Shown: positions 9,693 through 19,149, numbered from the stretch's first letter. The stretch: 64,000 nucleotides of DNA from Mangrovimonas sp. TPBH4 (GCF_001280505.1 NZ_LBIO01000037.1:124001-188000); one strand, 5' to 3'. Numbers and translations: made by a program. Notes: a model not told the origin generated them from the sequence alone.

Positions 9693-9805
9693 AAATGACT
9701 ATTTAAAACAGCATTGAATTGGTTTGGCAATATAATCAATATTTAAATCATGCCTCTTTCCAATTTCTATGCCTTACAAAACTGTGGAGCGTTTCACTTT
9801 ATTTT

Positions 9806-9813
9806 TATCTTTG
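9806..9813 (+). promoter_or_regulatory. Putative -7 promoter element for the Nif3-like gene
   Basis: TATCTTTG matches the TAnnTTTG box and lies 16 bp before the ATG at 9830. It is in the 137-bp divergent gap between lpxK and the Nif3-like gene. Confidence 0.55.
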
Positions 9814-9829
9814 AAAAAACTCTACTTTT

Positions 9830-10924
9830 ATGTTGATAAAAGATGTCATTGCGCATTTGGAAGATTTGGCCCCAACGGCCTATGCAGAAGATTTTGACAA
9901 TGTAGGCCTTTTGGTTGGAGACAAAAACACTCCCCTAAAAGGTATTTTGGTAACTTTAGACACCTTGGAAGCGGTGGTCGATGAAGCTATTGAAAACAAC
10001 TGCAATCTCATTGTAAGTTTCCACCCCATCATTTTTAAAGGCTTGAAAAAGTTAAATGGCAACAGCTATGTAGAGCGCGTGGTCATAAAAGCCATTCAGC
10101 ACAATATTGCCATTTATGCCATCCATACAGCACTAGACAATGCTCTGCAGGGAGTGAACGATATTATCTGTAATCAATTAGAATTACATTCCAAAGAAAT
10201 ATTGATTCCGCAAAAAAGCACCATAAAAAAACTGACCACTTATGTTCCAACACAATCTGCCGTTCAGTTACGGGAAGCTTTATTTGCAGCGGGAGCTGGC
10301 AGCATAGGTAATTACGATCAATGCAGTTTTAATACAGAAGGCACTGGAACTTTTAAAGGCAATGCCTCCTCCAGCCCTACCAAAGGAGAAAAGGAAGTAT
10401 TGCATTACGAACCAGAAACCCAAATTTCGGTAACCTTTCAAAAACATCACGAATCAAGTACTCTAAAGGCACTTTTTTCGGCTCATCCGTATGAGGAAGT
10501 AGCCTATGAAGTGCAAACTCTGGACAATATCAACCAAACCATTGGCATAGGTATGATTGGGCGATTGGAAAAAGAAATGGATCCCATTCCTTTTTTAAAC
10601 TATGTCAAAGAAAAAATGAATGTATCGGCAATTAGACATACCGAACTCCCACAAAAACCTATCAAAAAAGTAGCGGTGTTAGGGGGCTCCGGAAGTTTTG
10701 CCATTGGTGCAGCCAAAGCAGCCAAAGCTGACATCCTAATTACTTCAGATTTAAAATATCATGACTTCTTTTTGGCCGAAAACCAAATTATTTTGGCAGA
10801 TATAGGTCATTACGAGAGCGAACAGCACACAAAAACATTTTTAGCGGACTATCTATCAAAAAAAATTACTAATTTTGCAGTCGTTTTATCGATGACAAAT
10901 ACCAATCCAGTAAAGTATTTATAA
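9830..10924 (+). CDS. Nif3-like dinuclear metal-centre protein
   Basis: This 364-residue protein of the NIF3/YbgI family has the conserved N-terminal block AYAEDFDNVGLLVGD, metal-ligand region VSFHPIIFKGLK (His65), YAIHTALDNA, and a C-terminal DIGHYESEQ ligand motif. The middle third (about 125-230) is the inserted PII-like domain seen in longer family members such as the Bacillus and Staphylococcus proteins. The family forms a hexameric toroid with a two-metal site; its physiological reaction is not firmly established. The DUF164 gene follows 2 nt after the stop, an adjacency found in many bacteria. Confidence 0.88.
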   Translation: MLIKDVIAHLEDLAPTAYAEDFDNVGLLVGDKNTPLKGILVTLDTLEAVVDEAIENNCNLIVSFHPIIFKGLKKLNGNSYVERVVIKAIQHNIAIYAIHTALDNALQGVNDIICNQLELHSKEILIPQKSTIKKLTTYVPTQSAVQLREALFAAGAGSIGNYDQCSFNTEGTGTFKGNASSSPTKGEKEVLHYEPETQISVTFQKHHESSTLKALFSAHPYEEVAYEVQTLDNINQTIGIGMIGRLEKEMDPIPFLNYVKEKMNVSAIRHTELPQKPIKKVAVLGGSGSFAIGAAKAAKADILITSDLKYHDFFLAENQIILADIGHYESEQHTKTFLADYLSKKITNFAVVLSMTNTNPVKYL

Positions 10925-10926
10925 TT

Positions 10927-11706
10927 ATGGCAAAAAAAGCTGAAGCTTCTGTTGAAGAACGATTAAGAGCGTTATACGATTTACAATTAATCGATTCCAG
11001 AGTAGACGAGATCAGAAACTTAAGAGGCGAGCTTCCTTTGGAGGTAAGAGACCTTGAAGATGAAGTAGAAGGATTAAATACAAGACTTGAAAAATTAGGT
11101 TCAAATCTTGAAATGATTGATGAGGAAATCAAAGGGAAGAAAAATTTAATTGAAGAAGCCAAAGCTTTGATTAAAAAATACAGTGAGCAACAAAAAAATG
11201 TTAGAAATAACAGAGAATACAACTCATTGACTAAAGAAATAGAGTTTCAGGAATTGGAAATTCAATTGGCCGAAAAACACATTAAAGAGTTCAAGGCGCA
11301 AATTGAGCAGAAAAAAGAAATCATTGCTGAAACCAAAGACCGTCTTAAAGACCGTCAAACCCACCTTAAGCACAAGCGCAGTGAGTTGGACGCTATTTTA
11401 GCCGAGACTGAAAAAGAAGAACAAGCTTTACTTCAAAAATCTGAAGAATACCAAGAGCAGATTGACTCTAGATTGGTAAAAGCTTACCAAAGAATCCGTA
11501 GCAATGTAAAGAACGGATTGGCCGTTGTGCCAATTGAAAGAGGCGCTTCAGGAGGTTCTTTCTTTACAATTCCACCGCAAATTCAGGTTGAAATTGCTTC
11601 TCGTAAAAAAGTAATTACAGACGAGCACAGTGGACGTATTTTGGTAGATGCGCAGTTAGCCGATGAACAAAGAGAGAAAATGGAAAAATTGTTCTCTAAA
11701 CTTTAG
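10927..11706 (+). CDS. DUF164 coiled-coil protein with cysteine-free zinc ribbon
   Basis: This 259-residue protein has a long antiparallel coiled coil (about 20-190) followed by the C-terminal ribbon domain of the C4-type zinc ribbon (DUF164) family. In typical members the ribbon carries two CxxC-like pairs ahead of the PPQ and GR blocks. Here the matching segments read GASGG (206-210) and DEHSGR (232-237), and the whole protein has no cysteine. The FFTIPPQ and SGRIL framework is kept, so the fold is probably retained without zinc. It lies directly behind the Nif3-like gene and ends at a strong terminator. Its function is unknown; a scaffold or nucleic-acid-binding role has been suggested for relatives. 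Confidence 0.85.
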   Translation: MAKKAEASVEERLRALYDLQLIDSRVDEIRNLRGELPLEVRDLEDEVEGLNTRLEKLGSNLEMIDEEIKGKKNLIEEAKALIKKYSEQQKNVRNNREYNSLTKEIEFQELEIQLAEKHIKEFKAQIEQKKEIIAETKDRLKDRQTHLKHKRSELDAILAETEKEEQALLQKSEEYQEQIDSRLVKAYQRIRSNVKNGLAVVPIERGASGGSFFTIPPQIQVEIASRKKVITDEHSGRILVDAQLADEQREKMEKLFSKL

Positions 11707-11726
11707 ACCATCATAAAACTTCATAT

Positions 11727-11760
11727 AAAAATCCCTAGCCTATCGGTTAGGGATTTTTTT
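11727..11760 (+). terminator. Intrinsic terminator after the Nif3-DUF164 pair
   Basis: A 14-bp stem with one G-T wobble (11727-11740 with 11745-11758), loop TATC, is followed by a run of T. It closes the Nif3-like/DUF164 operon. Confidence 0.9.
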
Positions 11761-11828
11761 TGTGACCACTTTCTTATAGTTTCAAATAAGGTTTTCCAAA
11801 ATCGCACGACTATTAAAAGAAAAACACC

Positions 11829-12488
11829 ATGAAATCCATCAGCACCTTTATCATTGCCCTCTTGTTTTTTAGTTGCAACAACCATGCGCAGATAAACCCG
11901 AAACAACAAGCCTTAATGAATGTAGAACCTGTTGAAGTCCCAATGGAAAACGGTTTGGCCCGCGCCTATTTTGCCAGCGGATGCTTTTGGTGTGCCGAAG
12001 CCATTTACGAAAGTGTCAAAGGCGTAGAAGAAGCTATTTCCGGATATTCTGGCGGCCACTCAGAAAACCCTACGTATGAAGACAGCAACACAGGGCGCAC
12101 AGGTCATGCCGAGGCTATTGAAGTCATTTACGATCCTAAAGTAGTAGATTTTGCAACCTTGATCGATGTTTACTTTAACTCACAGGATCCAACCCAATTT
12201 AACGGGCAAGGACCTGACAGAGGCAGCCAATATCGCTCCATTATTTTTTACCAAAATGATGAACAGAAACAAATAGCCATTGACAAAAAAGCTGCTTGGG
12301 CCAAAAAGCTAAACACTGAAATTGCTGCTGAAATCATGCCTTTCCAAAAATTTTGGGAAGCCGAGGCCTATCATCAAGATTTTGAAAAGAGAAACCCCAA
12401 TCACCCTTACATCAAAAATGTCTCCCAACGCCGTTTGGAAAATTTCAAACGCACATGCCCTATGCTCATCAAAAATGATGATGAATAA
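11829..12488 (+). CDS. msrA: Peptide methionine sulfoxide reductase, lipoprotein form
   Basis: MsrA reduces methionine-S-sulfoxide in damaged proteins. The 219-residue protein has a lipoprotein signal (LLFFSC, acylated Cys16), which places it in the envelope instead of the cytosol. The catalytic motif GCFWC is at 51-55 (nucleophile Cys52), followed by GYSGG and the substrate-binding NPTYED and TGHAEA blocks. The C-terminal EAYHQDF block is present. No MsrB domain is fused. It is a single gene between two terminators. Confidence 0.94.
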   Translation: MKSISTFIIALLFFSCNNHAQINPKQQALMNVEPVEVPMENGLARAYFASGCFWCAEAIYESVKGVEEAISGYSGGHSENPTYEDSNTGRTGHAEAIEVIYDPKVVDFATLIDVYFNSQDPTQFNGQGPDRGSQYRSIIFYQNDEQKQIAIDKKAAWAKKLNTEIAAEIMPFQKFWEAEAYHQDFEKRNPNHPYIKNVSQRRLENFKRTCPMLIKNDDE

Positions 12489-12504
12489 AGATTAAATTCA
12501 ACAG

Positions 12505-12533
12505 AAAAAGCCCACCAAGAAAGTGGGCTTTAA
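12505..12533. terminator. Hairpin terminator between msrA and the secreted repeat protein
   Basis: Stem AAAGCCCAC (12507-12515) pairs with GTGGGCTTT (12523-12531). The run of T lies on the minus-strand side, so it mainly terminates the minus-strand gene at 12562 and may also stop msrA transcription. Confidence 0.8.
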
Positions 12534-12561
12534 GCTGCAATAACAGTATACTATTAAACAA

Positions 12562-14970
12562 TTATCGCCTAGATTGAACTAATTTACCTGTCACACGCTC
12601 TCCATTCACTGTTAGCACATAAATGAGCGTATTGTTTTGCAAGGCTGGTAAGTTGACATTATATGAGTTTTCACCCTGCTTTAAATCTCCTTCAAAAACC
12701 ATTTTAACACGTTGCCCCAGTAAATTCATCAATTCCAAACTTCCCTTAGAATCTTCGGGTGCCAAAACCTTAAAGTTCACTTGATCGTTAAATGGATTTG
12801 GATATGCTTTGATAATGGTTTTGGATGGGAGCTGTTTTATGGAAGTGTCTTCAGGAATAGCCGTACTGGCCATTCTAGCTTCCGCACTTAGACAATCAGA
12901 ATCACCACATGAAACACTTGAGGACACACAACCTGTAGTTGTGTCACGCACTAAAATCCCAGATACAGATCCCGCCGCTAAATCCATAAATTCTGGACTG
13001 CTCTGGTATGTAGCCCCTCCATCAGTACTATATTCATAATCACCACCCAATGGACTTAAAAAAGTAATACTTCCGGTATCTGGACCACACAAAGAAGGTT
13101 CAACCACACAAATTGTTGGTGCAGAAGGAGGATCTGTATCTGATGTCACGGTTACCATATCCGTATCAGAACAGCCATTGTCACCATCTGTCACAGTAAG
13201 AAAATAGATACCAGAGGAGCTCACAGAGACATCTTCATTGGTACCAATAATAGCATCGGAACTATCCTTCCATTCATAACTCAATGACGCATTTGGATTG
13301 TCACTGGTCCCACTACCGTCCAAGGTCACAGAAGTAGTTGCACAAGTAAGCTCCATATCAGAACCTGCCTCTGCCACTGGTGACACTACGTCTTGATTTA
13401 CCGTCACAGAATCCGTATCGGAACATCCATTGTCACTATCCGTTACTGTGAGCGAATAGATCCCCGGAGAATCCACAGTAACATCTTCATTGGTACCGAT
13501 GATAGCATCTGAACTATTCCTCCATTCATAGCTCAATGACGCATTTGGATTGTCACTGGTTCCACTACCATCCAAGGTCACGGATGTAGTTGTACAGGTT
13601 AGCTCCATATTAGAACCTGCCTCTGCTACTGGTGATTCTACATCTTGATTTACCGTCACTGAATCTGTATCGGAACATCCATTGTCACTATCCGTCACTG
13701 TAAGAGAATAGGTCCCTGGGGAGCTCACAGTAACATCTTCACTGGTACCTATAGTAGCATCTGAACTATCCTTCCATTCATAGCTTAAAGACGCACTTGG
13801 ATTGTCACTGCTTCCACTACCATCCAAGGTCACGGAAGTCGTTGTACAGGTTAGCTCCATATCTGAACCTGCTTCTGCCATTGGCGATTCTACATCTTGA
13901 GTTACCGTCACTGAATCTGTATCGGAACACCCATTGTTACTATCAGTCACCGTGAGGGAATAGGTCCCAGGGGAGTTCACAGTAACATCTTCACTGGTAC
14001 CAATGGTAGCATCTGAACTATCTTTCCATTCATAGCTCAATGACGCACTTGGATTGTTACTGGTTCCACTACCGTCCAAGGTCACAGAAGTCGTTGTACA
14101 GGTAAGCTCCATTTCAGAACCTGCCTCTGCCACTGGTTGAATTGCTGGACTAATGGTTCTCATAAAAGTATTGGTACACCCTCTAGAATCTGTAATAAGA
14201 ACCGTATAAGTACTTGCTGCCAATGCAGAATAGGTCGTCGACCCTCCTACTTGCAACTGAACACCTGTACCTCCATTCAATTGTACGGAATACGGTGGAA
14301 CCCCACCAAAAGGAGACACTTGAATAGAACCTCCTGTTGTACAATCAGCGTCTACAACACTTAAAGTTCCGTTTACACCTGTTTCCACTGTTATTGCATC
14401 TAAAGTTCCACATTTGGGATTAATTCCTCCTGGATCATTGGCTAAGGATTCACAGGTAGCGTTAGGACTAGCTGAAGTCCAGGCTAAATACAAATCAGTA
14501 ATCTCCAAAGAGGTATCACAAGTCACTTCAATTTCTGTTGAAGATACTAGTGTTGTCGTTGAATTCGGAGGTATCGGTCCCACACATGCAAAAATAGGCT
14601 CGGGCTCTCCAATTTCGTCTCCCTCCGAATCATACCTATGTAAGTAGCCCCAAAATGCGAATGATGTACGAGTTGATCCTGTTTTATTATAAATAGACAA
14701 CTCCAATAATCTTGTCCCTGTACAATTACAAGGATCCTCATCTGGTGCGGGTAATGCAGCCCCAACTAATTCCAAATCTTTAGAGGTACAAGAAATATCG
14801 TCTGGAGGAAAAGTGATATCTCCTTGCCCAAAAGTAATGGTCGTAAAAAAAAGAACGATGATCAACATTGTCCTTTTTAAGATAAAATATAATAATTGAG
14901 GAAAAGAAATGTTTTCGAGTAACGGTATTGCACAGTACTCTTTACCAAAAATTGTTGTTTGTGTTTTCAT
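12562..14970 (-). CDS. Secreted repeat protein with T9SS type A sorting domain
   Basis: This protein of about 802 residues has a signal sequence ending TTITFGQ, a Cys-rich N-terminal domain, a SprB-type repeat (GGVPPYSVQLNGG), then four near-identical 84-residue Ig/PKD-like repeats at residues 279-614. The repeats begin PVAEAGS and end with NGCSDTD blocks. A further Cys-containing segment and a C-terminal type A sorting domain follow, starting IKAYPNPFNDQVNF and ending KLVQSRR. It should be exported by Sec and then T9SS to the cell surface or medium, where such repeats often serve as stalks or adhesins; no enzymatic domain is seen. The start is uncertain: the frame is open to 15066, and an ATG at 14868 directly before the hydrophobic core has an AAAAAGGA sequence upstream. 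Confidence 0.85.
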   Translation of the reverse strand: MKTQTTIFGKEYCAIPLLENISFPQLLYFILKRTMLIIVLFFTTITFGQGDITFPPDDISCTSKDLELVGAALPAPDEDPCNCTGTRLLELSIYNKTGSTRTSFAFWGYLHRYDSEGDEIGEPEPIFACVGPIPPNSTTTLVSSTEIEVTCDTSLEITDLYLAWTSASPNATCESLANDPGGINPKCGTLDAITVETGVNGTLSVVDADCTTGGSIQVSPFGGVPPYSVQLNGGTGVQLQVGGSTTYSALAASTYTVLITDSRGCTNTFMRTISPAIQPVAEAGSEMELTCTTTSVTLDGSGTSNNPSASLSYEWKDSSDATIGTSEDVTVNSPGTYSLTVTDSNNGCSDTDSVTVTQDVESPMAEAGSDMELTCTTTSVTLDGSGSSDNPSASLSYEWKDSSDATIGTSEDVTVSSPGTYSLTVTDSDNGCSDTDSVTVNQDVESPVAEAGSNMELTCTTTSVTLDGSGTSDNPNASLSYEWRNSSDAIIGTNEDVTVDSPGIYSLTVTDSDNGCSDTDSVTVNQDVVSPVAEAGSDMELTCATTSVTLDGSGTSDNPNASLSYEWKDSSDAIIGTNEDVSVSSSGIYFLTVTDGDNGCSDTDMVTVTSDTDPPSAPTICVVEPSLCGPDTGSITFLSPLGGDYEYSTDGGATYQSSPEFMDLAAGSVSGILVRDTTTGCVSSSVSCGDSDCLSAEARMASTAIPEDTSIKQLPSKTIIKAYPNPFNDQVNFKVLAPEDSKGSLELMNLLGQRVKMVFEGDLKQGENSYNVNLPALQNNTLIYVLTVNGERVTGKLVQSRR
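13129..14136 (-). repeat. Four tandem 252-bp repeats inside the T9SS protein gene
   Basis: Units lie at 14136-13885, 13884-13633, 13632-13381 and 13380-13129, each coding 84 residues. They share long identical stretches at DNA level, with scattered mostly silent differences. The exact length and high identity indicate recent in-frame duplication or ongoing homogenisation. Confidence 0.92.
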
Positions 14971-15066
14971 TGGTCTTAGAATTAAATTGGTTATTAAATA
15001 ATGCCTAGGTAAATCCCTGATAGATGAATGAGGTTCTAAAACCAAACACAAGAAAATATAAGTCAA

Positions 15067-15432
15067 CAGCTATTGGAGCTTTGCCTCTAACATAAATACC
15101 TCGAAATAGTGTTTAATTGATAGCAAAAATTCTACACAATCACAGAAGATGTTGGTGCTTGTTTGCTATTAATAAAATTTTATTGGAAAGAATTGCGAAC
15201 TAAGTTCAGCTCGACTTTCATATATCTAAACTAATTTTAAAAAATGCGTCAACAAAATAAAACCGTTAGACAACAAATATTAACTTTAATTTACTGATTT
15301 TCAGAAGAATACAGCCACAAGACACCGATTTAAAGTGCTCATTTTCAAGAAAATTTGGGTTAAAACCATCCAAACCTAATGCTTCAACCGTATATATTAT
15401 AAATATCCCGCTGTATGCGTCTATATATATTG
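15067..15432. other. Gene-free AT-rich stretch
   Basis: About 365 bp with no convincing coding frame. The only minus-strand frame (15266-15448) has no family resemblance, is rich in Ile and Leu by base composition, and runs into the hairpin at 15433. The stretch lies upstream of the T9SS gene and should hold its promoter, but no clean TAnnTTTG box was found. Confidence 0.5.
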
Positions 15433-15465
15433 AAAGCGCTTCTACCATTGGTCGAAGCGCTTTTT
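15433..15465. terminator. Hairpin terminator downstream of the CDGSH gene
   Basis: Stem AAAGCGCTTC (15433-15442) pairs with GAAGCGCTTT (15454-15463). The loop TACCATTGGTC can pair internally. It lies 22 bp past the stop of the minus-strand gene at 15487. The better T-run is on the plus-strand side. Confidence 0.75.
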
Positions 15466-15486
15466 CTTTACATATTCCTTTAAGAA

Positions 15487-15939
15487 CTATCCCTCAAAAT
15501 CAATCTTTCTGTGGGTGCCATCACAATACGGTTTATTACTGGAGCTCCCACAACGACAAAAAGCTGTTGTTTTATCCTTGGTTTCACTTTTCCCATCCGC
15601 ATGGGTCACGTTTAAGGTGCCATGTACTAATAAGGGGCCATTTTCCATGACTTCAACTTCGGTTTCCATAATTGTACTATTATCTTGTTCTGTATTGTTC
15701 ATATAAAAGCTCAACGCTCCGGAAGGGCATTTTTTTACTTGGCTTACCAAGTTTGATGTACTCGCAGCTTGAATCTTAATCCACGGTTTATCCTGAGGCT
15801 GGAAAACATCAGGCAAGCCCTTCACACAAATTCCGGAATGAATACATTTTTCTGCCTCCCAAATGATAGTCACCTCGCCATTGGTATATTCCTTTCTAGC
15901 ACTCATACTTACAGGTTTTCTTAAAGATACAAATTTCAT
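15487..15939 (-). CDS. YjdI-type ferredoxin fused to a CDGSH iron-sulfur domain
   Basis: This 150-residue protein has two iron-sulfur modules. The first (about 20-80) is of the Fer4_19/YjdI type with CIHSGIC (Cys32, Cys38) and KKCPSGAL (Cys71). The second (about 95-147) is a CDGSH domain with ligands Cys128, Cys130, Cys139 and His143 (FCRCGSSSNKPYCDGTH). CDGSH domains bind a redox-active 2Fe-2S cluster. The partner reaction is unknown. I chose the ATG at 15939 over the in-frame TTG at 15957. It is divergent from kynU with about 80 bp between the starts, so shared regulation is possible but unproven. Confidence 0.85.
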   Translation of the reverse strand: MKFVSLRKPVSMSARKEYTNGEVTIIWEAEKCIHSGICVKGLPDVFQPQDKPWIKIQAASTSNLVSQVKKCPSGALSFYMNNTEQDNSTIMETEVEVMENGPLLVHGTLNVTHADGKSETKDKTTAFCRCGSSSNKPYCDGTHRKIDFEG

Positions 15940-15986
15940 GTTGAAATCTACCCTCAATTACACTTCATTCCTAGATTTATAATTCC

Positions 15987-15994
15987 TATTTTTG
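15987..15994 (+). promoter_or_regulatory. Putative -7 promoter element for the kynurenine operon
   Basis: TATTTTTG fits TAnnTTTG and lies 25 bp before the kynU start at 16020. No -33 element or operator palindrome is clear. Confidence 0.45.
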
Positions 15995-16019
15995 TGAACA
16001 ACCCAAAATATTTTTACAA

Positions 16020-17288
16020 TTGTCTACATATAAATCAGGTTTGAATTTTGCCAAAGAACTAGACCAAAATGACGACCTCGCACAATACAGAACCCAGTTT
16101 CACATCCCAAAAGATTCACAAGGAAACGAGCTAATTTACCTTTGCGGAAATTCACTAGGACTACAACCCAAAACTACAAAATCTTACATTGATCAAGAAT
16201 TGGAAGATTGGGCCAATCTAGGGGTTGAAGGCCATACCGATGCCAAAAACCCATGGATGCCCTACCATGAATTCCTAACGGAAAACATGGCTAAAGTTGT
16301 TGGCGCCAAACCTATCGAGGTAGTGACCATGAACACCCTTACTGCCAACCTACATTTCATGATGGTGTCCTTTTACAAACCTACCCCAAAACGCTATAAA
16401 ATTGTCATCGAATCTGATGCGTTTCCTAGTGATAAGTATGCTGTAGAGTCACAACTACGCCACCATGGTTATGACGATAAGGAAGGTTTGATTTTATGGA
16501 CTCCAAGAGAAGGAGAAGAATTGCTGCGCTATGAAGATTTACAAGCAATTTTGGACGGCCATGGCGATGAGATTGCCTTGATCATGATTGGAGGGGTCAA
16601 CTACTATACAGGACAATATTTCGATTTAAAACGTATCACGCAAATGGGGCATCAACATGGTTGTATGGTTGGTTTCGACTGTGCCCATGGAGCCGGAAAT
16701 GTGCAACTCAACCTTCACGATTCGGGAGCCGATTTTGCCGTTTGGTGTACCTATAAGTACCTCAACTCAGGACCAGGAAGTTTGGCAGGTGCCTTTGTGC
16801 ACGAACGCCATGCCCATGACAAAACCCTCAACCGTTTTACCGGCTGGTGGAGTCATAATAAACAAACACGTTTTAACATGCGTCATGAGTTTGACGTCTT
16901 ACCGGGAGCAGAAGGTTGGCAATTGTCCAACCCTCCTATTCTTTCCTTAGCGGCTATCAAGGCCTCCTTGGACATCTTTGGAGAAGTAGGCATCGAAAAA
17001 CTATCTAAAAAATCGAAAGAACTAACTGGCTATTTTGAATTTTTGTTGAAAGAACTTGGCGAGGACACCATTAGAATCATCACTCCAGAAAATCCAGACG
17101 AGCGTGGCTGCCAATTGTCTATTCAAGTAAAAAATGCCGATAAAAATCTACATAAAAAATTAACCGAAGCTGGTGTGATTAGCGACTGGAGAGAGCCCGA
17201 CGTGATTCGTTGCGCTCCCGTGCCGCTTTACAATTCTTTTCAAGATGTGTACCACATGGTAGACAAGTTAAAAGCTATTTTAAATTAA
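16020..17288 (+). CDS. kynU: Kynureninase
   Basis: KynU is a PLP enzyme that splits kynurenine or 3-hydroxykynurenine to (3-hydroxy)anthranilate and alanine. The 422-residue protein matches in length. The N-terminal ELIYLCGNSLGLQPK block, the VGFDCAHGAGNVQL PLP-binding stretch, and the Schiff-base Lys246 in CTYKYLNSGPG are present. The start is a TTG at 16020 because there is no earlier or nearby ATG in frame that keeps the N-terminus. First gene of an operon that continues to 24101. It is followed 29 nt later by kmo, so 3-hydroxykynurenine is the likely substrate. Confidence 0.95.
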   Translation: MSTYKSGLNFAKELDQNDDLAQYRTQFHIPKDSQGNELIYLCGNSLGLQPKTTKSYIDQELEDWANLGVEGHTDAKNPWMPYHEFLTENMAKVVGAKPIEVVTMNTLTANLHFMMVSFYKPTPKRYKIVIESDAFPSDKYAVESQLRHHGYDDKEGLILWTPREGEELLRYEDLQAILDGHGDEIALIMIGGVNYYTGQYFDLKRITQMGHQHGCMVGFDCAHGAGNVQLNLHDSGADFAVWCTYKYLNSGPGSLAGAFVHERHAHDKTLNRFTGWWSHNKQTRFNMRHEFDVLPGAEGWQLSNPPILSLAAIKASLDIFGEVGIEKLSKKSKELTGYFEFLLKELGEDTIRIITPENPDERGCQLSIQVKNADKNLHKKLTEAGVISDWREPDVIRCAPVPLYNSFQDVYHMVDKLKAILN

Positions 17289-17317
17289 ACACACCGTCTG
17301 ACGTTTGACAACTAAAA

Positions 17318-18733
17318 ATGAATAACACACAACAACATATATTGATTATTGGCGCCGGACTTTGCGGAAGTCTTTTAGCCCTTCGTCTTGGACAAAGAGG
17401 TTATAAGGTAACCGTTTATGAAATGCGCCCCGATTTGCGAAAAGTAGATATTAGTGCTGGACGCTCCATTAACCTAGCCTTTTCAGACCGTGGCATCAAG
17501 GCCATGAATATGGTAGGTATTCAAGACCAAATTGAGCCCTTGTGTATTCCAATGAACGGGAGAATGCTCCACGACTTGGAAGGCAACACGTCTTTCTCTC
17601 CCTATAGTGGAAGACATGAGTACATCAATTCCATATCAAGAGGAGGCCTAAATGCTTTGTTATTGGACGAAGCCGAAAAGCATGAAAACGTCACCATTCA
17701 TTTCAACAAAAAATGCAAGTCGGTTGACTTTGAAAATACCACAGCACTTTTTAAAGACTACGATACCAATACCGAATTTGAAGCAAATGCCGATGTCATC
17801 TTCGCCACGGATGGCGCCGGTTCTGCCATGAGAAAAAGCTATTATTTAGGCAAAAAGTTCCTATTTAGCTTTTCACAGAATTACCTAACGCATGGCTATA
17901 AGGAATTAAGTATTCCTCCAACCGAAGACGGTGGTTTTAGAACCTACAAAAACGCCCTTCACATTTGGGGTCGTGATGCCTTTATGCTCATCGCCCTTCC
18001 AAATTTAGATGGTAGTTTTACGGTAACACTATTCTTAAGTTTTGATGAAGGCGAATACAATTTCAATAATTTAACCACAAAAGAGCGTGTTGAAGAATTC
18101 TTCTCAACCTACTTTAAGGACGCTTTGGAATTGATGCCAAATCTAGCTGAAGAGTTTTTTGAAAACCCAACAGCGCCACTTGGTACCGTAAAATGTTCAC
18201 CTTGGCATTACAAAGGTAATACCCTATTGATGGGAGATGCCGCCCATGCCATTGTACCGTTTTATGGACAGGGCATGAATGCTTCTTTTGAAGATGTCAC
18301 CGAATTGGATAAGGTTTTGGAAGAAGGCCACACCGATTGGGAAACCATTTTTAAAATCTACGAAGCCAACAGAAAAAAAGATACCGATGCCATAGCCGAT
18401 TTGGCCATCGACAATTTCTTTGAAATGAAAGGCCACGTGAACAAGGCCAATTTCAGGGAAAAACGCCAATTGGAAATGGCCCTTGAAAAAACCTTCCCAA
18501 CTGAATATTCCTCAAAATATTCCCTAGTAACCTTCAATGAAGAATTGGGCTATCAAGAAGCCATGTTACGTGGAAGAGCCCAAGACAAGGCCATCTTAAA
18601 TATGTTGGCCGACGGCATTATTTCCAATGTTGAAGACATGACCGAAGCAGAACTTAAAGAAACCTTAGAACACATAAAAACCGCTACCGAGAACATTTTG
18701 GAAGACGACAGAATAGCGGGAATGAAACAATAA
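17318..18733 (+). CDS. kmo: Kynurenine 3-monooxygenase
   Basis: Kmo is an FAD/NADPH aromatic hydroxylase that turns kynurenine into 3-hydroxykynurenine. The 471-residue protein has the FAD dinucleotide motif GAGLCG (12-17), the [11 protein letters not shown] substrate-region block, an [12 protein letters not shown] segment, and the second FAD motif [18 protein letters not shown] beginning at Gly306. A hydrophobic C-terminal membrane anchor like that of the mitochondrial enzyme is not apparent, as expected for bacteria. The next gene starts 2 nt after the stop. Confidence 0.96.
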   Translation: MNNTQQHILIIGAGLCGSLLALRLGQRGYKVTVYEMRPDLRKVDISAGRSINLAFSDRGIKAMNMVGIQDQIEPLCIPMNGRMLHDLEGNTSFSPYSGRHEYINSISRGGLNALLLDEAEKHENVTIHFNKKCKSVDFENTTALFKDYDTNTEFEANADVIFATDGAGSAMRKSYYLGKKFLFSFSQNYLTHGYKELSIPPTEDGGFRTYKNALHIWGRDAFMLIALPNLDGSFTVTLFLSFDEGEYNFNNLTTKERVEEFFSTYFKDALELMPNLAEEFFENPTAPLGTVKCSPWHYKGNTLLMGDAAHAIVPFYGQGMNASFEDVTELDKVLEEGHTDWETIFKIYEANRKKDTDAIADLAIDNFFEMKGHVNKANFREKRQLEMALEKTFPTEYSSKYSLVTFNEELGYQEAMLRGRAQDKAILNMLADGIISNVEDMTEAELKETLEHIKTATENILEDDRIAGMKQ

Positions 18734-18735
18734 GC

Positions 18736-19149
18736 ATGAGCGAAGAAAAGAAAGTAACCCCTAGAGGCGCCTACCCACACGTAAAGGTAGTTGGCGATTT
18801 TATTTTTGTTTCCGGAACCAGTTCCAGAAGACCAGACAACTCCATTGCCGGTGTAGAATTGGTAGATGAAATGAACACCAAAATTTTCAATATTGAAGTA
18901 CAGACCCAAGAGGTTTTAAAGAATATTGATAAAACCCTACAAACCGTTGGAGCCAGCTTAAAAGATGTGGTAGACGTTACCACATTTTTGGTAAACATGA
19001 ATGACTTTGCAGGCTACAACAAAGCCTATGGCGAGTTTTTCGACAAGGGCACTGGCCCTACAAGAACCACTGTGGCCGTACACCAATTGCCACATCCGGA
19101 TTTGTTGATTGAAATAAAAGTAACGGCTTATAAAAAGGCTTCGGAATAA
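18736..19149 (+). CDS. nbaF: RidA-family protein, probable 2-aminomuconate deaminase
   Basis: This 137-residue YjgF/RidA-family protein has the family core [16 protein letters not shown], a central [14 protein letters not shown], and the C-terminal [15 protein letters not shown] with the Arg that binds the substrate carboxylate. The family includes general imine deaminases and the 2-aminomuconate deaminase AmnD/NbaF. The [10 protein letters not shown] block and its position between kmo and the aminomuconate-semialdehyde dehydrogenase favour the latter. It would hydrolyse 2-aminomuconate to 4-oxalocrotonate and ammonia. A general RidA role cannot be excluded from sequence. Confidence 0.82.
   Translation: MSEEKKVTPRGAYPHVKVVGDFIFVSGTSSRRPDNSIAGVELVDEMNTKIFNIEVQTQEVLKNIDKTLQTVGASLKDVVDVTTFLVNMNDFAGYNKAYGEFFDKGTGPTRTTVAVHQLPHPDLLIEIKVTAYKKASE

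Noticed and set aside
13129..14136. Regular repeats that might be taken for a CRISPR array
   Set aside because: The units are 252 bp, contiguous, without spacers, and in frame inside a secreted protein gene.
15266..15448. Possible 60-residue minus-strand gene
   Set aside because: No family resemblance, AT-driven composition, and its 5' end lies in the terminator hairpin at 15433-15463.
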